The notes beneath the pieces are model-generated. The model made no database searches and had not been told where the DNA came from. It saw only the letters and a list, made by a program, of their open reading frames with translations. A program made the position numbers and the translations under genes. Shown piece after piece: positions 23,221-31,618 of a DNA stretch of 43,029 nt. This DNA comes from Anaerolineaceae bacterium UBA4890 (GTDB lineage: Bacteria > Chloroflexota > Anaerolineae > Anaerolineales > Anaerolineaceae): positions 1 through 43,029 of the forward strand of contig DHCY01000035.1 in assembly GCA_002399085.1 (NCBI GenBank), given 5' to 3'. How positions within the stretch are numbered: position 1 is the stretch's first letter; every line of letters starts with the position of its first letter.

Positions 23221-26200
23221 TTACGGCTCATCCGGCGGTGGGGTTGGTTCCGACGGAGGAGTGGGTGTGGCGGTTGGCTCCGGTGGTATGGTCGGCGTCA
23301 CAGTGGGTGTCATGGTCGCGGTCGGGGTTTGCGTGGGTGTTGGGGTGGGAATTTCCAACCTTAAAACCCATTTTTTCTGCACTTCGGTATTGATGGTACT
23401 GTGCAGCGTAACCCTGAGGGTGATCACATCCACATCGATATCTTCCATATCCCAGCTTAGAATCTCAGCCGCAGAGGTGATTGGGGTGGTAATCCAATCG
23501 GGAGTCAATGGGAACCATTCACTCGGGTCAGAACCGCGACCCCAGTGGAGCTTGAACTGATTAAAATTAGCGGTCGCGTCAATGACCCCAGCAATGATGA
23601 AGGGATTTTCTCTGATTACGGTGTTGTCGCTTACCCCTACCAATTCAATGATCGGACGGGGGTCATCCAGCCGGCATTCCCTTTCCGGCTTGATCACCAA
23701 CGGATCGGGAAAACCATTATTATTCGCCCAAGCACGTCCAGGCTGGGTGCCCAACCACTCAATGGCGGATTTATCTTCCACATTGATAGTCAGGGCTTCC
23801 TTGACAAACTCAGAGCAAGCCGGTGAAGCCTGCAGATTCGTCCAGGAATCGATGGAGGTCCGCAGCCAGAGATCCTGATCCTGCGGCAGAGGCGGCTGGT
23901 CGGAGGCAAATATTTCGGTTTTATGAGATGGGCAATATTCGCTGGGTTGCGCGCCAGAGACCATGCAAATTGTGTAATCGACGACATCAGACGGGCGCGC
24001 AAAGGGTGTGGCAACCCCACCACGATAGCGGTTGATGCCAGCCTGCATAATCTGAGCCCAAATCGGGGCGGCACCTTCCACGCCGGTGGTATTGACCATC
24101 GGAGAATAATCGGCATTGCCCACCCAAACGCCCACAACCAGGTCGGGCGTGTAGCCTACCGTCCAGTTATCACGGAAGTCGTTGGTAGTACCGGTTTTGG
24201 CAGCAGCCGGGAAGGGCAGATTGAGGATCGAATTGTAGCCGAACATCGGGGCGCGGGCGACCGGGTCGGAAAGGATTGAGTTGATCAGATAAGCATGCGC
24301 ACTGCGCACAACCTGGTCACCTGCCGGGGGCTGATATTCGAAAAGAACGTTACCCTGGTGGTCAACCACCTTGGTAATCGCCACTGGTGAAATTTTGCGC
24401 CCTTCGTTGGCAATCACCTGGAAGGCACCGGTCAGTTCAAGCAGGCTGACCTCACCGCCACCGAGGGTGAGCGAGAGCCCATAGTCCGGACGGTTCAGCG
24501 AAGTGATGCCCAGCCGGCGGGCGAAGTTGATAAAGCCGTCCTGTTGAGCAGTGTTGGGATCGTCATAAATACCCACGTACTCCAGTGCTTTGACTGCCGG
24601 GATGTTGTAGGAATTTGCCAGGGCATCGCGCACCAAAACCGGACCGTGGAACCTGCCGTCGTAGTTGACCGGTTCATAGTCGGGGCTGGTGTCGAAGGGG
24701 TCGCTGGAGGGGCGGAACTTGGTAGGCACATCCCAGATCAATGTCGAAGGATTCCAATCTTTCTCGAATGCTGCCAGGTAAGTGAGCGGTTTGATGGCAG
24801 AGCCAGGTTGGCGCGTCTGCGTAAGCGCCATGTTCACCTGCCCGCTGATGGCTTCGTTGTAGAAATCTGCCGACCCGACCATGGAAAGAATTTCCCCGTT
24901 GCTGGGGTCCATAACCACTACCGCGCCATTGGTGGCATTCTTGCCAGCCATTTGCGCCAGTTGACTGGTGACGGCATTTTCTGCCTCACGCTGCATATCC
25001 GGATCGAGGGTGGTATAGACGGTGAAGCCGGAGCGGTAAATGGTTTGAGCATCGAACTGATTTTCGAGCAGCGACTGGATAAACACGACCCAATGGGGGA
25101 ATTGCATGTCGATGTTGCGCTTCTGGAACTCATAGGCTTCGAGCGCATCGGAGGCTTCAATGGTTTGGATCGCATCCACGCAGACCGGTTCCAGGTTTTC
25201 ACCAATGTGGATGCAGCTGGTTTCATTGCTGAGCTCATACATCAGCACTAAAACCGTCTTGGCACGGTTCAGGGTCGCCTCGCGGTTGCTATAAATGTCA
25301 TAAACCGCCGGCGTCTGCGGGATGCCGGCTAAGAATGCCGACTGCCACAGGTTCAATTCGGCTGCGGTGGTGTTGAAATAGGTATTGGCGGCTGCTTCGA
25401 CCCCATAAGAGAGGTTGCCATAGAAAATTTCGTTCAGGTACAGTTCCAGAACCTGTTCCTTGGAATAGCGGCGCGTTATTTCAGCCGCAAGGATGATCTC
25501 GCGCGCTTTTCTCTCATAGGTCTGGTCGTAGCGCTCGTCGGTTAACAGCAGCAACCTGGCAAGCTGCTGCGTGATCGTGGACGCACCAGAGACAATTTCG
25601 CCGGAAGTGTAGTTGGTATACAGGGCGCGCCCCAAAGCGATCAGGTCAAAACCGGGGTGGTTGTAATATTCCTTGTCTTCGGTAGCGATGGTAGCGGCGA
25701 TCAGGTAAGGAGAGATGCGCTCGAGGGGTACATAGGTGCGCTTGCCGGCATTGGGGTCAACAATCTCGTAGAGGATGTTGCCGTTCCGGTCAAGAATGTA
25801 GGTGGTTTCAAACTGGGAAGCCCGGGTTTGGAGTTCATCAACCGATGGCAATGTGCTGGCGATTTCGAAATACTTGGAGATGCCATAGATACCTGCTGCC
25901 AACAGCACCAACACCAAAACAATGAAAGCGATCAATACTCCCCGTCCAATGCAACCCTTCTTCTTCCTGTTTTTTTGGGGCGGCTGGGGTGGCTGCCCGG
26001 CAACGACCGTCGGCTGGGTTTTGCCAGTAATGTGAGTTGGCACGGGTTTGTTTGAGGCTGGAACCGGTTTTTTGCGGGCTGAGACGACAACCGGCTGGGT
26101 ATCGTGCGGGGCTTGCCCGGCGACCGGCGTAAAGGCGACCGCATTGAGCATGGTTGCCTGGGGGTCAACTTCTTCGACCGTTTCGGGCAGCACTACCTCA

Positions 26201-26526
26201 GCCATGGGTTGGTTTGCAGGAGTCTCCGGCGGAATGGTCTCGATGAAGTCAGAGTTAATTTGGTATGACTGCGTTTTCTCAGTAACTGGCAGTTCAATCG
26301 CCCAATGAGCGGTCTTGAATTCATCGCCCGGGTGGGTGTAATTGTTCATCCCGTTCCGTTCCTGGATGCTCAGCGGTGTTTCTTTAAAGTTTTCCAATTC
26401 CTTGAAATGGAGCCCTTCATCAGTTTTAGTGGGTGAGCTCAAATTGTTCTCTTGATTCTCCGTAAGTGTCTCGGGTGAATGCGGGGTCAAATTTTCAGAT
26501 TCGGGCAATTGGTTCATATCTATCAT
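23221..26526 (-). CDS. Class A penicillin-binding protein (transglycosylase/transpeptidase)
   Basis: A 1101-aa bifunctional peptidoglycan synthase. Seen: a cytoplasmic N-terminal region of about 190 residues rich in Pro, Thr and Glu, a membrane anchor at about 196-216, a GT51 domain with catalytic Glu283 in ATEDKEYYNHPG and ITQQLAR, and a transpeptidase domain with SAIK (Ser576), SYN and KTGTTND. A further C-terminal extension of about 200 residues has an Ig-like part and a Thr/Pro tail. The ATG at 26526 follows GAGGAAG at 6 nt; a GTG at 26541 is a less likely start. It is transcribed divergently from the 26630 gene. Both cytoplasmic and C-terminal extensions are longer than in E. coli or Bacillus class A PBPs. 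Confidence 0.93.
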   Translation of the reverse strand: MIDMNQLPESENLTPHSPETLTENQENNLSSPTKTDEGLHFKELENFKETPLSIQERNGMNNYTHPGDEFKTAHWAIELPVTEKTQSYQINSDFIETIPPETPANQPMAEVVLPETVEEVDPQATMLNAVAFTPVAGQAPHDTQPVVVSARKKPVPASNKPVPTHITGKTQPTVVAGQPPQPPQKNRKKKGCIGRGVLIAFIVLVLVLLAAGIYGISKYFEIASTLPSVDELQTRASQFETTYILDRNGNILYEIVDPNAGKRTYVPLERISPYLIAATIATEDKEYYNHPGFDLIALGRALYTNYTSGEIVSGASTITQQLARLLLLTDERYDQTYERKAREIILAAEITRRYSKEQVLELYLNEIFYGNLSYGVEAAANTYFNTTAAELNLWQSAFLAGIPQTPAVYDIYSNREATLNRAKTVLVLMYELSNETSCIHIGENLEPVCVDAIQTIEASDALEAYEFQKRNIDMQFPHWVVFIQSLLENQFDAQTIYRSGFTVYTTLDPDMQREAENAVTSQLAQMAGKNATNGAVVVMDPSNGEILSMVGSADFYNEAISGQVNMALTQTRQPGSAIKPLTYLAAFEKDWNPSTLIWDVPTKFRPSSDPFDTSPDYEPVNYDGRFHGPVLVRDALANSYNIPAVKALEYVGIYDDPNTAQQDGFINFARRLGITSLNRPDYGLSLTLGGGEVSLLELTGAFQVIANEGRKISPVAITKVVDHQGNVLFEYQPPAGDQVVRSAHAYLINSILSDPVARAPMFGYNSILNLPFPAAAKTGTTNDFRDNWTVGYTPDLVVGVWVGNADYSPMVNTTGVEGAAPIWAQIMQAGINRYRGGVATPFARPSDVVDYTICMVSGAQPSEYCPSHKTEIFASDQPPLPQDQDLWLRTSIDSWTNLQASPACSEFVKEALTINVEDKSAIEWLGTQPGRAWANNNGFPDPLVIKPERECRLDDPRPIIELVGVSDNTVIRENPFIIAGVIDATANFNQFKLHWGRGSDPSEWFPLTPDWITTPITSAAEILSWDMEDIDVDVITLRVTLHSTINTEVQKKWVLRLEIPTPTPTQTPTATMTPTVTPTIPPEPTATPTPPSEPTPPPDEP

Positions 26527-26550
26527 GGTCGTCTTCCTCACTTGCTTTCG

Positions 26551-26559
26551 ATTTTAGCA
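26551..26559 (-). promoter_or_regulatory. Extended -10 promoter of the penicillin-binding protein gene
   Basis: Minus strand TGCTAAAAT (TGn plus TAAAAT). Transcription would start near 26544, leaving an 18-nt leader with the GAGGAAG site. No good -35 hexamer is seen. Confidence 0.5.
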
Positions 26560-26616
26560 TAAAGGCGGGTTGCCGTTGTTTTAAGCCTGTTCACCAACCA
26601 ACCAGGCAAGGTCGCA

Positions 26617-26622
26617 TATAAT
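26617..26622 (+). promoter_or_regulatory. -10 box (TATAAT) for a leaderless GTG-start transcript
   Basis: A perfect TATAAT ends 7 nt before the GTG at 26630. No ribosome-binding site is present in ACTAGGC. Predicted transcription start coincides with the start codon. Confidence 0.6.
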
Positions 26623-26629
26623 ACTAGGC

Positions 26630-28936
26630 GTGAACATCGGACCTTTTTTCAGCACTGACGCCATCGGGCTGACCCTGGCTGCAGATCAACACTTCTTCGA
26701 GACCCCGAGCACGCTTGACGCTGTCTGGCAATTGGAGACCGAACAATGCGCCCCCATCAGCCTGTTGAGCACACTGGGTTTGCAGGCGCGCAGCTTCCAG
26801 ATCATGCCCCAGGTCAGCCTGAACAAGGTCGCCCAGGAAAAGATCCAGGATTTTTTCTGCCGTCCCAGTATTGACTGGGTTTTCTCAAACTATATCCGTC
26901 TGAGTATCTCTCCCGTCCAGGAAGTGAAAGCAATAATCGAATTCTGGGTGCGGAGCGGTGATTGGGTGCAGGGGCGCATCAGCATCACCAATCACAGCGA
27001 GACCAATCTGGAGGCAGGCGCCCGCCTGGCAGCCAGGTTGATTGCGCTGCAGGGCAATTCTGAGCTCAAGCCAACCCGACAGGGGTTTCAAACCAACCTG
27101 AAAGGTCAGACCGGCATCCTGGCAGTCATCCTTGGTATGGAAGGCAGTTCAAAAACGGTGATGAGCCCCAACCTGGCACTGGAGCAAAGCAAACACCTCA
27201 CGCCAGGAGAAACGCTGCAGACCCTCTGGCAATGCCAGATACAAAAAAATAACGGCGAGCAGCAGCAGGGTTCCAGGAGTTTTCCAACGAATTGGGATGG
27301 GGAAATCGCCCGCCTACAGGTTGCCAACCAGGCGCGCATGGTGCATATAGTTACCCCGCAGACCAATTGGGATGCTGCATTCTATTCCAGCCAAAACCAG
27401 GCATACCAGCTGCTCCGCAAGGATGGGCAGGGAGTGGTGAGCCCCGACCGGAGCCGCAGTATTCATTCAGCCTTTACGCAAGGAACGCCAGGCGCACGCG
27501 GCGGAATCTCTGCCATTGAGTTGTGGCAGCTGATTGGCAGTCTGCTGCCAGCCCAGGTGGAACTCGCAGCGAGATTGCTGAAAGACTACCTGTTAAAAGC
27601 AAAGGTTGACCATGATAGAAACCCGCTAGCTGCCCTGCCCTTCCCGTGTCTTTGCGACCTCACCTGGCGGGTGCACCAGGCATATCAGCAAAAAGAATAT
27701 CTGCTTGAAATTTACCCAACGGTTAAAGCGCTGTGCCTGGCGTGGTTTATGCCTGGGCACGACCGCAACCAGAACGGCATCCCCGAATGGTCCAGCATTG
27801 AGCAATGCGGTTTGACCAGCCTGCCGGCATTTGATTTGCTTGACGAAAATGATACGGCTACGCGCATCAGTTTTACCGAACAACTCAACCTTTCCAGTTT
27901 GTTGGCGATCGAGTTGGCAGAATTACGAAAAATTGCCCTGGTTGCAGAAGACCAGGACACAGCAGCTGAAATTGATAGCCGCCTGCTGGTTCTAATCGAA
28001 TTCATCACAAGTTTTGCTGAAAAAGGCATTCAGAGCAGTTGCCTGGACCGCGAGAATCATCACTGGCACGGCGGTGAGGTTCTTTACCAGGGTGATCTGC
28101 AGGCTTTTGGCACAAAATCCATCTACCTGGCAAAGCCTGCCCGCTTGAATTTACGCCTGAAACCGGCTTTACAGCTTAAAAAACCCCCCGTTTTCCATAT
28201 TCATGGTGAAAACGCGCAGGGCGACCAGGTGGTTGAAGCAGTTGAACCTGCCAACCTGTTGTGGCTGCCGGGTAGTTTTTTCTACACCACCAGCCAGATT
28301 TACGCCCGCATCGATAAGCTCAGCAACCTTCAGCTCGAGGATTGTTTTTTGCAAATCCACCAGGCTGACCTGCTGAGCCACGACCTTGGGCTTCTCTTTA
28401 CCGCCCCTGTTCAAAACGACCAGAATGGTTGGAACCTGCGTTCAGTTTTAGCTGCCAACAACTATGGAGTGCCTGAGAACCTGGACCCACAAGCCGAGAA
28501 GAAGGTGGTTAACCTGGGCTGGAATTTGATGCTGCTTGCCAATTTGATCCGCAATGACGAAGTTGGGGCAGCCTTTGAACTGCTGGGGCAGCTGCAGCAG
28601 GCGCAAATAAACCATCAAAAACTGGAACACAGCAACACCGACCGTTGGAGCTCCCAGAACGGTCGCTTTTTGGGGCTGCGCAACACGATTGGCGGTCTGA
28701 TTCCGGTCAGCCTGGTGTTGGAGCTTGCCGGAATCCGGATTTTCAACGAAAACAAGGTCAGCCTGCGCGGGCAAAACCCCTTTCCGTGGGTTTTCAGAGT
28801 GCAATATCGCGGGCTGGAAGTGACGCGCGATGGAAAAAACGCGACAGTACGTTTCCCTGATGGCAGCATTGATCACCATTTCGGCAGCTCGCAGAAAACA
28901 CTCACGCATGAGGCTGAAGCGCCGGCGCCGGAATAA
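26630..28936 (+). CDS. Putative (alpha/alpha)6-barrel glycosidase-like protein
   Basis: A 768-aa protein without signal peptide. Seen: a beta-rich N-terminal region (about 1-230), a helical middle, and a motif GHDRNQNGIPEWS at about 376-388. A D-x-[DN]-x-N-G-x-P-E-[WY] motif of this kind is typical of helical-barrel glycosidases such as the GH63/MGH-like group. A C-terminal beta domain holds PFPWVFRVQYRGLEV and VRFPDGSIDHHFG. The catalytic acid/base pair cannot be assigned. GTG start with a TATAAT 7 nt upstream. It may be a cytoplasmic glycan-processing enzyme or a non-enzymatic relative; the family is a hypothesis. The NBR1-Ig lipoprotein gene follows after 14 bp. Confidence 0.5.
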   Translation: MNIGPFFSTDAIGLTLAADQHFFETPSTLDAVWQLETEQCAPISLLSTLGLQARSFQIMPQVSLNKVAQEKIQDFFCRPSIDWVFSNYIRLSISPVQEVKAIIEFWVRSGDWVQGRISITNHSETNLEAGARLAARLIALQGNSELKPTRQGFQTNLKGQTGILAVILGMEGSSKTVMSPNLALEQSKHLTPGETLQTLWQCQIQKNNGEQQQGSRSFPTNWDGEIARLQVANQARMVHIVTPQTNWDAAFYSSQNQAYQLLRKDGQGVVSPDRSRSIHSAFTQGTPGARGGISAIELWQLIGSLLPAQVELAARLLKDYLLKAKVDHDRNPLAALPFPCLCDLTWRVHQAYQQKEYLLEIYPTVKALCLAWFMPGHDRNQNGIPEWSSIEQCGLTSLPAFDLLDENDTATRISFTEQLNLSSLLAIELAELRKIALVAEDQDTAAEIDSRLLVLIEFITSFAEKGIQSSCLDRENHHWHGGEVLYQGDLQAFGTKSIYLAKPARLNLRLKPALQLKKPPVFHIHGENAQGDQVVEAVEPANLLWLPGSFFYTTSQIYARIDKLSNLQLEDCFLQIHQADLLSHDLGLLFTAPVQNDQNGWNLRSVLAANNYGVPENLDPQAEKKVVNLGWNLMLLANLIRNDEVGAAFELLGQLQQAQINHQKLEHSNTDRWSSQNGRFLGLRNTIGGLIPVSLVLELAGIRIFNENKVSLRGQNPFPWVFRVQYRGLEVTRDGKNATVRFPDGSIDHHFGSSQKTLTHEAEAPAPE

Positions 28937-28938
28937 TG

Positions 28939-28944
28939 TAAAAT
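28939..28944 (+). promoter_or_regulatory. -10 box (TAAAAT) for a leaderless transcript
   Basis: TAAAAT ends 6 nt before the ATG at 28951 and begins 2 nt after the stop codon of the preceding gene. No Shine-Dalgarno site is present, so the lipoprotein gene can have its own leaderless transcript in addition to read-through. Confidence 0.5.
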
Positions 28945-28950
28945 CAAGCT

Positions 28951-29649
28951 ATGCGGCACAACATTTATCGATTCCTGCTCATTATCGTGATCCTTTCTCT
29001 GGTGGCTGCCTGCCGCCCGGAAAGCGTTGAGACGCCGATTGCCAGCCCTCTGCCAATGCTTAGTGAGGAAGAACTGCTGCAGACCTCCATTGCCCAGGTT
29101 ACCCGGGCAGCCTTTGAAACGCTCGCTTTTATGCCCACAGCCACAGCCACCAGCACTGCCACCCTATACCCGGAAATTACGCAGATTGCCACAATTGCGC
29201 GCAGTGCCACCCCCGAACCCACGCCGACCAGTGACCTGCCCTGCAATAAAGCCGGGGCAGGCGTGCCGTTTGATATCACTATTCCGGATGACACCCGCAT
29301 GTATGCCGGTCAGGAGTTTATCAAAACCTGGCGGCTGGTGAATCGCGGCAGCTGCAAATGGACGCGGCTGTATAAACTGGTCTTCTATTCGCAGAATTCA
29401 ATGGGTGCGCAATATGAACAATTCCTGAGCGGAGAAGTGTTGCCAGGTCAGGCAATTGATCTGAGCGTCAGGTTTTTTGCTCCACTGGCTCCGGGTAACT
29501 ACCAGAGCAACTGGATGCTGCAGGACCAGGATGGCAAACTGTTTGGGGTTGGTTTCAACGCGGACGCGCCTTTTTATGTGAAGATCATCGTGACCAACGA
29601 CCCCACCCCCACGCCGACGGTCACACCAACGCCCTCACCAACACCTTAG
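28951..29649 (+). CDS. Lipoprotein with NBR1-type Ig-like domain
   Basis: A 232-aa exported lipoprotein. Seen: signal peptide with lipobox VAAC (Cys21), a helical/low-complexity segment with Thr/Ala/Pro repeats (about 50-95), then an Ig-like domain (about 105-215) containing PDDTRMYAGQEFIKTWRLVN, CKWTRLYKLVF and YQSNWMLQDQDGKLFG. This is the pattern of the NBR1 Ig-like domain (four-tryptophan domain), which in bacteria is found mostly on secreted proteins. The tail is a Thr/Pro repeat. Presumably a surface binding or structural role; ligand unknown. Confidence 0.78.
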   Translation: MRHNIYRFLLIIVILSLVAACRPESVETPIASPLPMLSEEELLQTSIAQVTRAAFETLAFMPTATATSTATLYPEITQIATIARSATPEPTPTSDLPCNKAGAGVPFDITIPDDTRMYAGQEFIKTWRLVNRGSCKWTRLYKLVFYSQNSMGAQYEQFLSGEVLPGQAIDLSVRFFAPLAPGNYQSNWMLQDQDGKLFGVGFNADAPFYVKIIVTNDPTPTPTVTPTPSPTP

Positions 29650-29714
29650 TGGCAGAAACTTCACCAAATTTTCTCTCTTTAGGATAAGATTAAGCCTGCC
29701 CAAAGGAGACTCCC

Positions 29715-30758
29715 ATGAAAGAAATTAATCCCCAAGACCCAGAAAATATGGCTGGTTACATCGAAGCCCTACCCACAGACCTGACCAACGCCTGGCAGCA
29801 AGGCTTAAAAAAACCTCTGCCTGAATTCCCCAGGATTCAGAAAATCCTGATCAGTGGCATGGGTGGTTCTGCGATTGGCGGAGACCTTTTTGGCAGTTAC
29901 CTGTCCCCTTATGTTTCCATTCCGATCATTTCCCGTCGGGATTATGGCTTGCCAGGCTGGGCAGATGGTCCGGACACGCTGGTGGTTTGCTCTTCTCATT
30001 CCGGCAACACCGAGGAAACTCTAAGCAGTTTTCAGGCCGCCAAAGAAAGAGGTTGCTCTTTGTTGGCGATTTCCACCGGGGGTGTCCTTCAGAGGGAAGC
30101 GCTTGCAGCGGGGGTGACCCATTGGTATTTCAATCACAACGGGCAACCCAGGACGGCGATTGGCTGGTCGTTTGGGCTATTGCTCGCGCTGGCAGAACGC
30201 CTGGGTTTGATCCACAATCAGCAAAAGGATATTGACAAAGCCGTGGCGATCATGAAAGCCCAATATCGGCAGCTACAGCCTGAGAGTCCGCTCATCGAAA
30301 ACCCGGCAAAGCGCCTGGCAGGGCAACTGCTTGGTCGCAATATTGTGGTCTTTGCGGCTGGTGAGGTGGAAGTGATCGCGCGCCGGTGGAAGGCCCAGAT
30401 CAACGAACTGGCAAAAGCCCTGGCGAGTTTTGAGGGAATTCCGGAAATGAACCACAATACCCTGGCGGGGCTGCTTTATCCTGATGCGATATTTGAAAAA
30501 ACCTCGGCAATTTTTCTGAGAAGTGAACTGGATCATCCCCGCAATCAAAAACGGATTGATTTGAGCATGCAGTACTATCTGCAAGCCGGTGTTATGGTGG
30601 ATTCGGTGCGCGGGCTGGGGGATGGACGCCTGGCACAATTGTGGAGCTTGCTGCAGTTTGGTGACTATGTGTCGTATTACCTTGCATTGGTTTATGGTGT
30701 GAACCCTACGCCAGTGGATGCCCTGAACACCTTGAAAACCGCATTGACGGAGGAATAG
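29715..30758 (+). CDS. Bifunctional phosphoglucose/phosphomannose isomerase
   Basis: A 347-aa SIS-fold isomerase of the compact archaeal/Chloroflexi-type family, which interconverts glucose-6-P, mannose-6-P and fructose-6-P. Seen: two SIS domains, with SGMGGSAIGGDL (about 48-59) and the phosphate-binding SSHSGNTEETL (about 94-104) in the first, FEGIPEMNHN with the likely catalytic Glu/His in the second, and VYGVNPTPVDALNTLK near the end. AAAGGAGA precedes the ATG. It stands downstream of the NBR1-Ig gene with a 65-bp gap that includes a TAAGAT -10-like sequence, so it may have its own promoter. It would feed glycolysis and mannose-derived sugar synthesis. Confidence 0.92.
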   Translation: MKEINPQDPENMAGYIEALPTDLTNAWQQGLKKPLPEFPRIQKILISGMGGSAIGGDLFGSYLSPYVSIPIISRRDYGLPGWADGPDTLVVCSSHSGNTEETLSSFQAAKERGCSLLAISTGGVLQREALAAGVTHWYFNHNGQPRTAIGWSFGLLLALAERLGLIHNQQKDIDKAVAIMKAQYRQLQPESPLIENPAKRLAGQLLGRNIVVFAAGEVEVIARRWKAQINELAKALASFEGIPEMNHNTLAGLLYPDAIFEKTSAIFLRSELDHPRNQKRIDLSMQYYLQAGVMVDSVRGLGDGRLAQLWSLLQFGDYVSYYLALVYGVNPTPVDALNTLKTALTEE

Positions 30759-30851
30759 TTTTGAAAGATGCAATCCGTTAAGCACGCACTCGTGATGACG
30801 TAGTGAGGTGGAAAGGATGCACACGTTCCAGTATTTTGCTGAACCAACTAA

Positions 30852-31529
30852 TTAAACCAATAACTCACGGGCTTTTTGCCAGATCTGGTCAAACATCTCT
30901 ACAGTGAGCCGACCGGTTTGCGTGTTTTGCATGCTGGGATGGTATGTGCAAAGGATCCAGGGCATGCCCTCGGGTCGGTAAAAAGCGCCATGAGCGAAGG
31001 GGACGTCTTTCTTCGCTATTCCGGAATACCCCGGCAACTTGAGCAGGCTGTCCAAAGCAATTTTTCCCAAAAGCACCACCCCCTGGATGTTGGGTAAGAG
31101 GGCAAGCTCAGCCTCGAGCCAGGGGCGGCAGTTGTTGAGTTCTTCAGTGGTTGGTTTATTTGCCGGAGGGGCACAGCGGGCAGATGCCGTCAGCCAGCAA
31201 TCGATCAATTTCAGACCGTCATCCCGTTTTTTGGATTTGGGCTGATTGGCGAATCCAGCCCGGTAAAGTGCAGGGATAAAAAAGTCGCCCGAGCCATCGC
31301 CAGTGAACATCCTGCCGGTGCGGTTAGCCCCGTGCGCGGCTGGAGCCAACCCCAGAATCAGCAGACGCGCCTGCGGGTCGCCAAAGCCCGGCACGGGCTT
31401 GCCCCAATAGTCCCAATCCATGTAGGCACGCCGCTTGACTCGGGCTACTTCTTCGCGCCAGGCTACCAGGCGCGGGCACTTTCGGCATCTGATGATTTCC
31501 TGTTCGAGTGTATCCAGTTTTGTAATCAC
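30852..31529 (-). CDS. Uracil-DNA glycosylase family 5 (UDGb type)
   Basis: Removes uracil (and in some members hypoxanthine or xanthine) from DNA to begin base-excision repair. 225 aa. Seen: the family-5 active-site motif GLAPAAHGANRTGRMFTGD (60-78), in which an Ala/Gly replaces the Asp/Asn of other UDG families, an iron-sulfur cluster set C15, C18, C119 and C134, and a C-terminal TYHPSMQNTQTGR. GTG start with a TAAACT box 6 nt upstream and no ribosome-binding site, so the mRNA is probably leaderless. It converges with the isomerase gene. Confidence 0.92.
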   Translation of the reverse strand: MITKLDTLEQEIIRCRKCPRLVAWREEVARVKRRAYMDWDYWGKPVPGFGDPQARLLILGLAPAAHGANRTGRMFTGDGSGDFFIPALYRAGFANQPKSKKRDDGLKLIDCWLTASARCAPPANKPTTEELNNCRPWLEAELALLPNIQGVVLLGKIALDSLLKLPGYSGIAKKDVPFAHGAFYRPEGMPWILCTYHPSMQNTQTGRLTVEMFDQIWQKARELLV

Positions 31530-31535
31530 AAAAAC

Positions 31536-31541
31536 AGTTTA
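31536..31541 (-). promoter_or_regulatory. -10 box (TAAACT) for a leaderless transcript
   Basis: Minus-strand TAAACT ends 6 nt before the GTG at 31529; the gap is GTTTTT. The same hexamer and spacing occur before the ATG at 3957. Confidence 0.5.
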
Positions 31542-31569
31542 CCAGACAATCCGAATACTCACTTTAAAT

Positions 31570-31595
31570 CAGAAAGCCGGATGTCTCCATCCGGC
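31570..31595 (-). terminator. Intrinsic terminator after the DUF4190-like gene
   Basis: GCCGGATG and CATCCGGC pair perfectly (8 bp) with a 4-nt loop; on the minus strand TTTCT follows. The U-run is short, so efficiency may be moderate. Confidence 0.65.
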
Positions 31596-31618
31596 ATATT
31601 CTTTCAAAGGTAAATCGG

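Noticed and set aside
23221..23350. CRISPR-like or minisatellite repeats at the 3' end of the penicillin-binding protein gene
   Set aside because: The periodicity comes from codons for a Thr/Pro tail; there are no spacer-repeat units.
24544..25251. 235-aa open frame opposite the penicillin-binding protein
   Set aside because: No motif, no RBS; explained by codon bias of the sense gene.
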